A stretch of 64,000 nt of DNA, from NCBI GenBank assembly GCA_963700495.1, contig CAVOXT010000001.1, forward strand, positions 1,178,001-1,242,000. The letters run 5' to 3'. The notes beneath the pieces were generated by a model. It did not search any database and had not been told where the DNA came from. It worked only from the letters and a program-made list of their open reading frames with translations. Positions 49,779 through 58,779 of the stretch are shown piece after piece. Within the stretch, counting starts at the first letter, position 1. Each line of letters starts with the position of its first letter. This stretch comes from JACCTU01 sp963700495. Its GTDB lineage: Bacteria > Actinomycetota > Thermoleophilia > Gaiellales > Gaiellaceae. A program made the position numbers and the translations under genes.

Positions 49779-51146
49779 ATGCGAGCGGGCGTTGCCGCGG
49801 GGCATCCCGCCACCTGTGAGGCCGGAATCGAGATCCTCGAGGACGGCGGGAGCGCGGCGGACGCGGCGGTAGCGGCCTGCCTCGCGTCGTGCGTCGCCGA
49901 GACCGTCATGACGGGCCTGCTCGGCGGCGGCCACGCGATCTACTGGGACGCCGGACCGGCCCGCGCGCGGAACCTCGACTGCTTCGTGTCCGTCCCCTCG
50001 GGTCGCGGCGCCGCGATGACCGAGCTCAAGGTGCCGTTCGGTGAGGAACTCGTCCACTACGCGATCGGCGCGGCCTCGTGCGCAGTACCCGGCGTCCCCG
50101 CGGGGCTCGACGCGCTCTGGCGGGCGCACGGGCGCCTCCCCTGGGCGCGGCTGGTCGAGCCGGCCCTCGTGCTCGCGGCGGACGGCGTCCCGATGCCGCC
50201 GGCCCACGCCCGCTGCCTCGAGATGCTCGCCCCGGTCCTGACGCTCGACGCCGGCGCCCGGATCTACGCGCCCGGAGGCCGGCTGCTCGGCGACGGCGAG
50301 CTCCTCCGGCAGCCCGGGCTCGTGCGCGCGCTCGAACTCGTGCGCGACGAAGGGGCGGGCACCGTGTACCACGGGACGATCGCGGAGGTCCTGCTCGCAC
50401 TGTCCGAGGAGCGCGGCGGCGCACTCTCCCGCTCGGATCTCAGGTCCTACGAGGCGGGCTGGTCCGAGCCGGAGGTCGTGCCGTTTCGCGGGACCCGGTT
50501 CCTGACGCGCGACGGGCTCTCCGGCTTGCCGTCCACGCTGCGGCGTCTTCCTGAGGCATCCGACGGAGACGCCCACGTCGTGGCGCTCGTCAAGACGCTC
50601 GACGCACCGCTGGACGCCGAGGGGGACACGACGAATCTCGTCACCGTGGACGACGACGGCAACGTCTGTGTGCTCACGACGAGCCTCGGGCTCGGCTCAG
50701 GCGACTACCTTCCGGGCCTCGACCTGCACCTGAACAGCATGCTGGGCGAGGTCGACCTCGTGCGCGGGGAGCTCGTGCCCGGTGGGCGGATGGGCTCGAT
50801 GATGGCGCCGAGCATCGCGGTCGACGCGGACGGTCCCTCGCTCGCGATCGGCGCGGCCGGCGGCACGCGCCTTCGCACGGCGCTCGTCGGCGTCGCCTCC
50901 CTCGTGCTCGAGCACGGCGAGGAGCCGCAGCGCGCCGTGGACCGTGGACGGGCACATCCGGTCGCCGGGGTCGTCAACGTGGAGCCGGGCGTCTCGGAGA
51001 GCGCGCTCGCCGCGCTCGAGGACGGCGGCTGGTCAGTCCGCCGCTGGCCCACCCGGCACCACTACTTCGGCGGCGTCAGCGCTATTGGGCGGAGCGGTGG
51101 GGCGGCTGATCCTCGTCGAAGCGGCGCCGTCCGTTTCCCGGGTTGA
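49779..51146 (+). CDS. Short gamma-glutamyltransferase-family protein
   Basis: A 455-residue Ntn-hydrolase of the gamma-glutamyltranspeptidase family. GHPATCEAGIEILEDGGSAADAAVAA and TGLLGGGHAIYWD mark the N-terminal part. The autocleavage and nucleophile threonine should be in GDTTNLVTVDDDGN (TTH in most homologues, here TTN). It is about 100 residues shorter than usual: the PPSSGG-containing stretch before the catalytic Thr is missing or rewritten. No signal peptide is visible, so it may be cytosolic. Possible roles are gamma-glutamyl or oxamate-type amide hydrolysis; activity is uncertain. It overlaps the convergent zinc ribbon gene by 65 bases. Confidence 0.8.
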   Translation: MRAGVAAGHPATCEAGIEILEDGGSAADAAVAACLASCVAETVMTGLLGGGHAIYWDAGPARARNLDCFVSVPSGRGAAMTELKVPFGEELVHYAIGAASCAVPGVPAGLDALWRAHGRLPWARLVEPALVLAADGVPMPPAHARCLEMLAPVLTLDAGARIYAPGGRLLGDGELLRQPGLVRALELVRDEGAGTVYHGTIAEVLLALSEERGGALSRSDLRSYEAGWSEPEVVPFRGTRFLTRDGLSGLPSTLRRLPEASDGDAHVVALVKTLDAPLDAEGDTTNLVTVDDDGNVCVLTTSLGLGSGDYLPGLDLHLNSMLGEVDLVRGELVPGGRMGSMMAPSIAVDADGPSLAIGAAGGTRLRTALVGVASLVLEHGEEPQRAVDRGRAHPVAGVVNVEPGVSESALAALEDGGWSVRRWPTRHHYFGGVSAIGRSGGAADPRRSGAVRFPG

Positions 51147-51309
51147 CGGAGACCTTCACCGACAGCCAGCCGACGTAGCCGCACTCCGGGCACCCCGGGT
51201 TCGCCCTGGCCGTCCCGCCCTGGGCGGGCTTCGCGTAGACCGCACCGCACTCGAGGCATCGGACACTCTCGTAGGTCGCGACCCTCGGGCCGTGCGAGAT
51301 GCCTTCCAT
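51082..51309 (-). CDS. Small zinc ribbon protein
   Basis: A 75-residue protein with two CxxC pairs, CLECGAVY and CPECGYVGW, separated by about 20 residues, forming a likely zinc ribbon. GYVGWLSVK after the second pair is typical of short actinobacterial zinc ribbon proteins of unknown role. The ATG at 51309 has no clear ribosome binding site. Its 3' part overlaps the convergent gamma-glutamyltransferase gene by 65 bases, which is unusual and slightly lowers confidence. Confidence 0.65.
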   Translation of the reverse strand: MEGISHGPRVATYESVRCLECGAVYAKPAQGGTARANPGCPECGYVGWLSVKVSVNPGNGRRRFDEDQPPHRSAQ

Positions 51310-51371
51310 GTCTATTGAGACCCCGCCCGCGGCTGAATCTTGCGCCGTGGTTGTCCCGTGGGAGTGGGACG

Positions 51372-52239
51372 CTAGCCGGGACGCTTCGCCGCCCGCGTCT
51401 CCTCGACGTCTCGGGCGATCTGAGCCACGAGCTCGTCCTCGCCGTCGAACGAGCGCTCGTCTCGAAGCCGTTGCCAGAGCTCGACCACGAGCCGGCGTCC
51501 GTACAGGTCGCCCTCGTAGTCGAGCAGGAAGGCCTCGACCCGCTGTTCGACGCCTCCGTAGTGCGGGTTGACTCCGATCGACGTCGCCGCTCGGTGCTCG
51601 AGCGCCGCACCGGCGTAGATCCCGTACGCCGGGACCAGCAGGTCAGGCTCGAGGCGGAGGTTCGCGGTCGGGAAGCCGAGCGTCCCTCCGCGAGCGTCGC
51701 CTGACACGACCACGCCCTCGACCTCGGCGGGGCGGCCGAGCATCCGAGCGGCGCGCTCGACGTCTCCCGGCCTTCAGGAGCGACCGGATCGCGCTCGACG
51801 AGATGCCCTCGGCAAGCGGAACCGGCCTGACGTCGAAGCCGAGCGACGAGAGCAGCTCGAGGTCGCCGCTCCGCTTGTGGCCGAAGCGGAAGCCCGCCCC
51901 GGCGACGACGACCGCTGCACCGATCGCGCGCAGGTATCGCTCGGCGAACTCCTCGGGGGTCGTTCGAGCAAAGTCGAGGTCGAACTCGACCACGAGCGCC
52001 TCGTCGAGACCGGCAGCCTCGAGCAGCTCCAGGCGCCGCTCGAGCGTGGCCAGCAGCTCGACGCGGTTGCCGAGCGCCGTGCGGGGGTGCGGGTGGAAGG
52101 TGAGGGCCGTCGTCGTGAGGCCCGCTCCGAGCGCAGCGTCGAGCACGCGGCGGTGACCGAGGTGGACCCCGTCGAACGTGCCGACCGCAACCGCGCGCCG
52201 GCCGGTCTCGAGCTCCTCGGGCGAACGCGCGACCTTCAT
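51372..52239 (-). CDS. ribF: Bifunctional riboflavin kinase/FAD synthetase, apparent frameshift
   Basis: The N-terminal FAD synthetase half has VAVGTFDGVHLGHRRVL, TFHPHP and ISSSAIRSLLKAG. The C-terminal kinase half has MLGRPAEVEGVVVSGDARGGTLGFPTANL and IYAG. The frame breaks between them: deleting one base near 51763-51768 turns AGRRRARRSDA into AGDVERAARMLGRP and restores a full-length protein of about 288 residues. It makes FMN from riboflavin and FAD from FMN. The ATG overlaps the truB stop as ATGA. The rbfA-truB-ribF-rpsO order is the usual one. Confidence 0.93.
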
Positions 52240-52901
52240 CCGAGCCTCGAGAGCGCGTCCTCGGCCGGGATGATCCGCTCCGGGTCGGCCTCGTCGACCG
52301 AGAACGGGCCGACCTCCGTTCGCCGCAGCGTCCGGCAGTGCCCGCCGAGCGCGCCCGCGATCGCCCGCACGTACGTCCCCGAGCTGACGCGGAGGTCGAG
52401 CGTGACCGCGTCCCGGCTGAAGTCGACGACGTCCAGCGCGTCGACCCGGGAGCGCCGCAGCGGCATCTCGACGGCGACGCCCTTCCGGTGCAGGCGGTAC
52501 GCACGCTCGCCGCCGATCTTGACCGCGGACGCGGCCGGGATCGGCAGCTCGACCTCGCCGCGGAGGCCTGCGAGCAGTTCGCTCAACTCGGCCTCCGAGC
52601 AGGGCTCGTGCTCCTCGACGACCTCCCCCTCCGGATCGCCCGTGGAGGTGGTCGAGGTCAGGTCGACCTCGGTGACATACCGCTTGTCGAGCCTGGCGAA
52701 CGATCCTGCGAGCTTGGTTGCCGAGCCAGACAACACGACCAGGAGGCCTGTGGCGAACGGGTCCAGTGTCCCGGCGTGACCTGTCCGCGCTCCGGTGCGC
52801 CGGCGGAGCTCGGCGATCGCCGCAAAGGACGAGACACCTGCCGGCTTGTCGAGCAGCACGATCCCCGCCGGCTCGAGCGCGCGCGGGATCCGTCTCGTCA
52901 C
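52236..52901 (-). CDS. truB: tRNA pseudouridine(55) synthase
   Basis: A 221-residue TruB that makes pseudouridine 55 in the tRNA T-loop. The catalytic Asp is in GHAGTLDPFATGLLVV; KRYVTEVDLTSTTSTGDPEG, SAVKIGGERAYRLHRKG and RVSSGTYVRAIA are family landmarks. It is shorter than many homologues because the C-terminal PUA-like domain is reduced. The GTG overlaps the nrnA stop as GTGA, and its own stop is coupled to ribF. Confidence 0.94.
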   Translation of the reverse strand: MTRRIPRALEPAGIVLLDKPAGVSSFAAIAELRRRTGARTGHAGTLDPFATGLLVVLSGSATKLAGSFARLDKRYVTEVDLTSTTSTGDPEGEVVEEHEPCSEAELSELLAGLRGEVELPIPAASAVKIGGERAYRLHRKGVAVEMPLRRSRVDALDVVDFSRDAVTLDLRVSSGTYVRAIAGALGGHCRTLRRTEVGPFSVDEADPERIIPAEDALSRLG

Positions 52902-53890
52902 GCCGCCGCGGACTTGTGCGCGGCTGCGAATTCCCGCCGCACGAAGTCGGTGATCTCCTCGATGGACGCCTCGCTCGAGAACCCGGCGGCCTGTCGGTGG
53001 CCACCGCCGTTCGACTTGCGCGCGATCGCCGAGACGTCGAGCTCGTCGTGGCTCGCCCGCAGCGACACGCGCCGGGTCGGCCCGGTTCGCGGCGGCTCGC
53101 GGATCAGCACCGCCATGTCGGCGCCCTCGACCGCGCGCAGGTAGTCGATGATCCCCTCCGAGTACGGCTCGGCGGCGCCGACCTCGTTGAAGTCGGAGCG
53201 GAGCAGGTACGAGACGACGAGCCGCCCGCCCTCGTACACCTGTGCGCGCTCGAGCGCCCGCGCGAGCAGCTTGAGCTTCGCGAACTGAACCGTCTCGTAG
53301 ACGCCCTGGAAGATGCGGTGCAGGTCCGCCCCGGCCTCGACGAGCTCGGCGGCGAGCCGGAGCGACTTCGGCGTCGTGTTCGTGTACTGGAAGCGGCCGG
53401 TGTCGGTCACGAGCGCGATGTAGAGCGACTCGGCGATCGACGAGGTGAGCTCGACGTCGAGCTCGCGGAAGAGATCGCGCAGCAGCTCGCCCGTCGACGA
53501 GGCCGTTGCGTCGATCACGTTGACGTCTCCGAAGCGTGTGTTGTCGTGGTGGTGGTCGATGTTGATCACGAGCGGCGACTGCTGGAGCACCTCGGGATCG
53601 GGGCCGATGCGCGACTCGTTCGCGCAGTCGACGGCGAGCAGGATCCGCTCGGACGCGTCGTCGGGCAGGCGATGGAGCAACCCGTCGAGCGGCATGAACG
53701 AGTACTCCGCCGGCAGGGGCGCGTCGCCGACGAGCAACATCTCGGCCTGCTTGCCGAGCTGGTCGAGCGCAAGCTTCATTGCGAGCATCGACCCGAGGGC
53801 GTCGCCGTCGGGGTTCTCGTGCGTCGTCACGAGGAACCGCCGGCCCTTGCGGATCGCGTCTGCCGCCTGTGCGAGCTCAGTCACTGTCAT
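52898..53890 (-). CDS. nrnA: DHH-family nanoRNase/pAp phosphatase
   Basis: A 330-residue DHH/DHHA1 phosphoesterase. Motifs are THENPDGDALGS (I), AVDCANESRIG (II), NIDHHHDNTRFG (III, the DHH motif), and the C-terminal GGGHRQAAGF. NrnA degrades 2-5 base RNAs and dephosphorylates 3'-phosphoadenosine 5'-phosphate; homologues also hydrolyse linear dinucleotides such as pGpG or pApA. The position between rbfA and truB is typical of Gram-positive bacteria. It overlaps rbfA by 14 bases. Confidence 0.92.
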   Translation of the reverse strand: MTVTELAQAADAIRKGRRFLVTTHENPDGDALGSMLAMKLALDQLGKQAEMLLVGDAPLPAEYSFMPLDGLLHRLPDDASERILLAVDCANESRIGPDPEVLQQSPLVINIDHHHDNTRFGDVNVIDATASSTGELLRDLFRELDVELTSSIAESLYIALVTDTGRFQYTNTTPKSLRLAAELVEAGADLHRIFQGVYETVQFAKLKLLARALERAQVYEGGRLVVSYLLRSDFNEVGAAEPYSEGIIDYLRAVEGADMAVLIREPPRTGPTRRVSLRASHDELDVSAIARKSNGGGHRQAAGFSSEASIEEITDFVRREFAAAHKSAAA

Positions 53891-54230
53891 CGTCCTCTGG
53901 GGCGAGCTCGTCGATCAGCTTCGTCATGCGCACGCCGCGCTCGACCGTCGGATCGTATGCGAAGGCCAGTTGCGGGGTCCGCTTCATCCTCAGCTGGCGA
54001 GCGAGCCGCGCCTGCAGGATTCCGTGTGCGGCCTCGAGCCCCTGCAAGCTCTTTTCACGCTTGCTCTCGGAACCGAGGACCGAGACGAAGACGCGGGCGT
54101 GGCGCAGGTCGGCCGACGTCTCGACGCCGGTGATGGTGACGAAGCCGATCCGCGGGTCCTTGAGCTCGGGCAGGGCCGCTCCGAGCACCTCCCTGATCGC
54201 GTCGTTCACGCGGCGGATCCGCTCACTCAC
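53877..54230 (-). CDS. rbfA: Ribosome-binding factor A
   Basis: A 117-residue KH-like 30S maturation factor acting on the 16S rRNA 5' end. Features: RIRRVNDAIREVLGAALPELKDPRIGFVTITGVETSADLRHARVFVSVLG, then a helical middle and an acidic end (ELAPEDDDSD). The GTG at 54230 overlaps the DUF503 stop by eight bases. It belongs to the infB operon. Confidence 0.94.
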   Translation of the reverse strand: MSERIRRVNDAIREVLGAALPELKDPRIGFVTITGVETSADLRHARVFVSVLGSESKREKSLQGLEAAHGILQARLARQLRMKRTPQLAFAYDPTVERGVRMTKLIDELAPEDDDSD

Positions 54231-54522
54231 CCGGCACCACCACCTGGCGCTCGACCGAGACGAGCTCGTACTCCTGCCCGTTGAGGTAGCGAACCGCGTC
54301 CTCGAGGAGCTTCTCCAGCTCGCGGTGCTCGTGTGCGACGCACGCGACCGTCAGACGGGCGCGCTGCCAGAGCTCGTGGTGGTCGACCTCGGCGACCGAG
54401 GCGCCGAATCGATTCTGCAGGTTCGCCTTCGCCGACTTGACGTGCTTCCGCTTGCCCTTCAGCGAGCCGGCCTCGGGGAAGTGGAGCTCCACCGAGAGGA
54501 TGCCGACGTACCCCGCGCCCAT
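54223..54522 (-). CDS. DUF503 family protein (YlxP-like)
   Basis: A 99-residue protein of the conserved DUF503/YlxP family. VGILSVELHFPEAGSLKGKRKHVKS is the signature start and RFGASVAEVDHHELWQRARLTVACVA follows. Its function is unknown. It is nearly always between infB and rbfA, as here, 12 bases after infB, which suggests a link with translation initiation or 30S assembly. Confidence 0.92.
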   Translation of the reverse strand: MGAGYVGILSVELHFPEAGSLKGKRKHVKSAKANLQNRFGASVAEVDHHELWQRARLTVACVAHEHRELEKLLEDAVRYLNGQEYELVSVERQVVVPGE

Positions 54523-54534
54523 CGGCGCCCCTCG

Positions 54535-56512
54535 TCAGGACGCGACGGGGGTCGGTGCTTCGCTCAGGTCGGTGCGCTCGACCTGACGGGTCTCGAACGC
54601 CTCGAGCACGTCGCCGACCTTGACGTCGTCGTAGTTCGCGAGGTGGATGCCGCACTCGAAGCCCTCGGCGACCTCGCGCGCGTCGTCCTGGAAGCGCTTG
54701 AGCGAGTCGATCGTCGTCTCGTAGATGATCGTGCCGTCGCGGATCACGCGCACGTTCGCGTTGCGGCGCACGACCCCGCTCGTGACCATGCAGCCGGCGA
54801 TCGTGCCGACGCGGGAGGCGCGGAACGTCTCGCGCACCTCGGCCTCGCCGAGGGTCTCCTCGGTCTCGACCGGCTTCAGCATCCCGACGAGCGCCTGCTC
54901 GATGTCCTCGGTGAGCTGGTAGATGACCCGGTAGGTGCGGATCTCCACGCCTTCGCGGTCGGCGAGCGCGCGCGCCTCGGCGTTCGGGCGGACGTTGAAG
55001 CCGACGACCATCGCGGTCGACGCCGCGGCCAGCATGATGTCGCCCTCGGTGATCCCGCCGACACCCTGGTGGATGACGCTCACGCGCACCTCTGGGTGCT
55101 GGATCTTCGACAGCTCGGAGACCGCCGCCTCGACCGAGCCGACGACGTCGCCCTTGAGCACGAGGTTGAGATCCTGGATCGCGCCCTCCTGCATCGCGGC
55201 GAACAGGTTCTCGAGCGTCGGCCCACGCTGCGAGCGCTGCGCGAGCTGCTCTCGGCGGAGACGTTCGCCCCGTGACTGCGCGAGCTGGCGCGCATGGCGC
55301 TCGTTCTCGACCACGCGGCCCTGCTCCCCGGCGGGCGGTGGATGGTCGAAGCCGAGGATCTCGACCGGATCGCCCGGCCGTGCCTCCCTGAGCTTCTCGC
55401 CCTTGTAGTTGTAGAGCGCGCGGACCTTGCCCCACGCGTCGCCTGCGACGATCGCGTCGCCGACGTGGAGCGTGCCGCGGTGCACGAGCATGGTCGCGAC
55501 GGGCCCGCGACCGACGTCGAGTCGCGACTCGATGATCGGCCCCGAGGCTTCGACGCTCGGGTTCGCCTTCAGCTCGAGCTCGGCGTCCGCGACGAGGAGC
55601 ACACGCTCGAGCAGGTCGTCGAGGTTCTGCTTCTGCTTCGCGGAGACCTCCGAGAACTGGGTCGTCCCACCCCACTCCTCCGGCTGGAGCCCTTCCTGCG
55701 CGAGGTCGGCCTTGATGCGGTCGATGTTCGCGTCCGGAAGGTCGATCTTGTTGATCGCGACGACGATCGGCACCTTGGCCGCGCGCGCGTGGGAGATCGA
55801 CTCCTTCGTCTGCGGCATCACGCCGTCGTCCGCGGCGACGACGAGGACCGCGATGTCGGTCACCTTCGCGCCGCGCGCCCGCATCTCGGTGAATGCCTCG
55901 TGACCCGGGCGTGTCGATGAACGTGATCTTCCGCCCGTGCTGGTCGACCTGGTACGCGCCGATGTGCTGCGTGATCCCGCCGGCCTCCGTGTCGACGACC
56001 CGCGCGGATCTGATCGCATCGAGCAGCGTCGTCTTGCCGTGGTCGACGTGTCCCATGATCGTGACGACCGGCGGACGGTCGACGAGGTCCTCGGGGGCGT
56101 CGTCGAACTCCTCGATGACGTCCTCCTCGTCGGCGGCGTGCTTGATCGTGATCTCGCGCCCCACCTCGGCGGCGATCAGCTCGAGCTCTTCGTCCGAGAG
56201 GGACTGGGTCACCGTCTTCGGCGCGCCGAGCTTCATCAGGATCTTGATGATCTCGGGCACCTTCTCGCCGAGCGCCTGCGAGAGGTTCTGGACGGTGATC
56301 CCGGACTCGACCGTCACGGGGCCGGTCTGCGGGACGATCTCGCGCGGCTGCTTCGGCTGCCTCGGCGTGTCGTCGCGGCGCTGCCGAGAGTCCGGACGCG
56401 GCCGGGCGGCGCCGCTGTCGATCACGACACGGCGCTTCCTGCCCGCGCTCGGGTTCCCCTGGCGGGGCCTCACGGGTCTATTGGGCTTGTTGGGTCCGCT
56501 CGAGTTGGCCAT
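54535..56512 (-). CDS. infB: Translation initiation factor IF-2, apparent frameshift
   Basis: About 658 residues after correction. A short basic N-terminus is followed by an IF2-N domain (GITVQNLSQALGEKVPEIIKIL), the G domain with G1 GHVDHGKTTLLDAIR, G3 DTPGHEAF and G4 NKID, and domains II-IV. The frame breaks inside G3: the sequence reads DTPGSRG, and removing one base from the CCC at 55904-55906 restores DTPGHEAFTEMRARGAKVTDIA. IF-2 brings fMet-tRNA to the 30S subunit. The N-terminal extension is short for an actinobacterium. The ATG at 56512 overlaps the ylxR end by 35 bases. Confidence 0.95.
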
Positions 56513-56756
56513 TCGCTGGGTCAGTGTAGAGACGTGAGAGCGCCGGATCGACCTGCACGGTGCGCCTCAGCGTCCGGTTGAAGGCCCGCCGGGAGCGCGC
56601 CCGCTCGAAGCAGGCGAGCCGCCGGCACGTGTAGACGGAGCGCCCGAGCCCGGGTCCGGGCACGAGCTGCCCTTCCTCCGCGTGAAAGCGGAGCAGTTCC
56701 GGTTGGGGAGCCTTGCGCCCGCAACCGGCACAGGTCCGGATCGGCGTGTGCGTCAC
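56478..56756 (-). CDS. ylxR: YlxR family RNA-binding protein
   Basis: A 92-residue YlxR/DUF448 protein. RTCAGCGRKAPQPELLRF, GRSVYTCRRLACFERARSRRAFNRTLRR are the family landmarks, including the two-cysteine knuckle. Homologues bind nucleic acid and influence transcription or RNase P. It lies between nusA and infB as usual; the ylxQ (L7Ae-like) gene often found here is absent. The GTG overlaps the nusA stop as GTGA. The last 20 residues overlap infB. Confidence 0.92.
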   Translation of the reverse strand: MTHTPIRTCAGCGRKAPQPELLRFHAEEGQLVPGPGLGRSVYTCRRLACFERARSRRAFNRTLRRTVQVDPALSRLYTDPANGQLERTQQAQ

Positions 56757-58279
56757 GCGGCAGGCTGGGACTCCTCTTCCACTTCGGCTTCCAGTTCGGC
56801 CGGCTCGTCGCCCTCGGGCGCGGCGCCGTCGGTCTCCACCTCGTCGACGAGCTCCACGGGCGGCTCCGGCTCGGTCGCCTCGAGCTCGGCGACCTGCTCG
56901 TCCGGTGCGGCCTCCTCACCTTCGGCCGCGTCCTCGCCCTCTTCGGGCTCCTGACCCTCGGCCTGCGGCGGCGTGGGCTGCACCGAGCCCTCCGCGAACG
57001 CGCCCGTCTCGGCCTCCACCTTCGCGAGCTCCTGGTGCGCCGGAACGCCGCAGAAGCGGGTGCCCGGCAGCGCCGCGTTCGGGCAGCGCTTGCCGTTCCC
57101 GAGGATCGCGGCGCAGCGGCCCGAGAACTCGTCGGTCCCGTCTGCGCTCCCGCCGAAGGCGGCCTCTGCTTCTGCCTCGGCGAACTCCCGCTCGGACTGG
57201 ATGTCGACCTTCCAACCCGTCAGCCGGGCGGCGAGCCGCGCATTCATTCCCTCCTTGCCGATTGCGAGGGCGAGCTGGTCGTCGGGCACGACCACCGTTG
57301 CTTCCTTCGCGTCGTCGTCGAGGTAGACCTCGCGCACGCGCGCGGGCGAGAGCGCCTTCGCGACGAAGCGTGCAGGCTCGGGGTTCCACGGAATGATGTC
57401 GATCTTCTCGCCGCGGAGCTCGGACACGACCATGCGCACGCGTGAGCCGCGAGGGCCGACACAGGCGCCGACCGGATCGACGCCCTGCGCGTGCGACTCG
57501 ACCGCGATCTTCGAGCGGTAGCCGGGCTCGCGTGCGACGCCGCGAATCTCGACCAGCCCGTCCGCGATCTCGGGCACCTCGAGCTCGAACAGCGTCTTGA
57601 TCAGCTCCGGGTCGCGACGCGAGAGGATCACCTGCGGCCCCTTCGTGCCGGAGCGAACCTCAGTGATCACTGCCTTGATCCGGGAGCCCTGCTCGTAGCG
57701 CTCGCCGTCGACCTGCTCCGAGCGCGGCAGCAGCGACTCGACCTTGCCGAGGTCGACGAGCACGTTGTTGCGGTCGCCGGCCTGCTGGACGATGCCCGTG
57801 ACGACCTCGCCGACGCGATCGATGTACTCGTCGTACATCATCGCGCGCTCCGCCTCGCGAATCCGCTGCAGGATCACCTGCTTCGCGGTCTGCGCGGCGA
57901 TGCGGCCGAAGTCCTCGGGCGTCACGTCCTCGCGCTTGATCAGCTGTTCGGGCACCTCTTCCCAGTCGATGTCGAGGTCGTCGTCGGAGACGAGCGTGTG
58001 CTGGCGCTCGCCGGTCTCCTCCTCGATCTTCTCGAGCTCGTCGATCGCGCGCTCGCGTGCCTCCTCGATCAGACGCTCCTCGAGGTCGGCGGGCAGCTCG
58101 ATCGAGAAGACGCGAAACTCGCCCTCGTCGTCCAGCTCGACCACGGCGTGGCGAGAGGCGCCGGGCGTCTTCTTGTAGGCGGCCAGCAACGCGTCCTCGA
58201 GCGCCTGGACGAGGGTGCCCTCGTCGATGCCCTTCTCGCGCTCGATCGTCTGAACCGCCTCGATGATCTCTCTGCTCAT
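56753..58279 (-). CDS. nusA: Transcription termination/antitermination factor NusA with extra C-terminal Cys/His motif and acidic tail
   Basis: A 508-residue NusA: an N-terminal polymerase-binding domain (1-145), an S1 domain (about 152-222), and KH1 and KH2 (about 235-365, with DPVGACVGPRGSR and ALAIGKEGMNARLA). It binds RNA polymerase and nut-like RNA and modulates pausing and termination. Beyond KH2 there is an unusual extension: Cys389, Cys399, Cys410 and His415 in GRCAAILGNGKRCPNAAL ... RFCGVPAH, which looks like a small zinc-binding motif (DUF5763-like). A Glu/Pro-rich acidic tail of about 90 residues follows. The ATG is four bases after rimP. Confidence 0.94.
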   Translation of the reverse strand: MSREIIEAVQTIEREKGIDEGTLVQALEDALLAAYKKTPGASRHAVVELDDEGEFRVFSIELPADLEERLIEEARERAIDELEKIEEETGERQHTLVSDDDLDIDWEEVPEQLIKREDVTPEDFGRIAAQTAKQVILQRIREAERAMMYDEYIDRVGEVVTGIVQQAGDRNNVLVDLGKVESLLPRSEQVDGERYEQGSRIKAVITEVRSGTKGPQVILSRRDPELIKTLFELEVPEIADGLVEIRGVAREPGYRSKIAVESHAQGVDPVGACVGPRGSRVRMVVSELRGEKIDIIPWNPEPARFVAKALSPARVREVYLDDDAKEATVVVPDDQLALAIGKEGMNARLAARLTGWKVDIQSEREFAEAEAEAAFGGSADGTDEFSGRCAAILGNGKRCPNAALPGTRFCGVPAHQELAKVEAETGAFAEGSVQPTPPQAEGQEPEEGEDAAEGEEAAPDEQVAELEATEPEPPVELVDEVETDGAAPEGDEPAELEAEVEEESQPAA

Positions 58280-58282
58280 CCC

Positions 58283-58730
58283 TTACCTCTCGTCGATCAG
58301 GTTGCCGCGCAGGATCTCCCTGTAGGGAACCTGCACGGGTTCGTTGTCAGTTTGGACGGTGACCGCCGAGTCGCCGGCGTCCACGACTTCGCCGCGGAGT
58401 CGCTTGCGCGACTCGGTGCGAAGGGTCGACGCGACGGCCGACGACGTTGCGGAAGTGCTCCGGCTTGCGAAGCGGGCGCTCGACCCCGGGCGACGAGACC
58501 TCGACGGTGTAGTCCCTCAGATAGTCGCCCAGCTCCTGGGTGACGCGCGCGCAGAGCGCGTGGTCGACCCCGCCCCCGACCCGGTCGATGTACACCGTGA
58601 AGCGCTCCGGACCGGCGAGCTCGACGGCGAGCACCTCGACATCGGGCAGCCTCGACTCGACGCGAGTCGAGATCTCGCGCTGGAGTGACTTTTCCTTGTC
58701 GTGGACGTTGGCCGTATGCAGCCCTTTCAT
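58283..58730 (-). CDS. rimP: Ribosome maturation factor RimP, apparent frameshift
   Basis: About 149 residues after correction. The N-terminal domain has DVEVLAVELAGPERFTVYIDR, GGVDHALCARVTQELGDYL and the signature TVEVSSPGVERPLRKPEHFRNVVGRRV. The frame then degenerates; removing one base from GGG at 58423-58425 gives RRVDLRTESRKRLRGEVVDAG and a complete SH3-like domain ending at TAA 58283, four bases before nusA. RimP is needed for 30S maturation. I chose the ATG at 58730 over 58754 because the latter lies in a hairpin (58733-58757). Confidence 0.92.
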
Positions 58731-58732
58731 CA

Positions 58733-58757
58733 GAAATGGGCGCCGCGCGCCCATTTC
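58733..58757. terminator. 11-bp hairpin between the EamA transporter gene and rimP
   Basis: Arms 58733-58743 and 58747-58757 pair perfectly around a 3-base loop. It lies 22 bases after the transporter stop and 2 bases before the rimP start codon on the minus strand. It could terminate transporter transcripts or control rimP translation from its leader. Confidence 0.65.
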
Positions 58758-58779
58758 AGAACAGCTTCGAAATGTGGTG

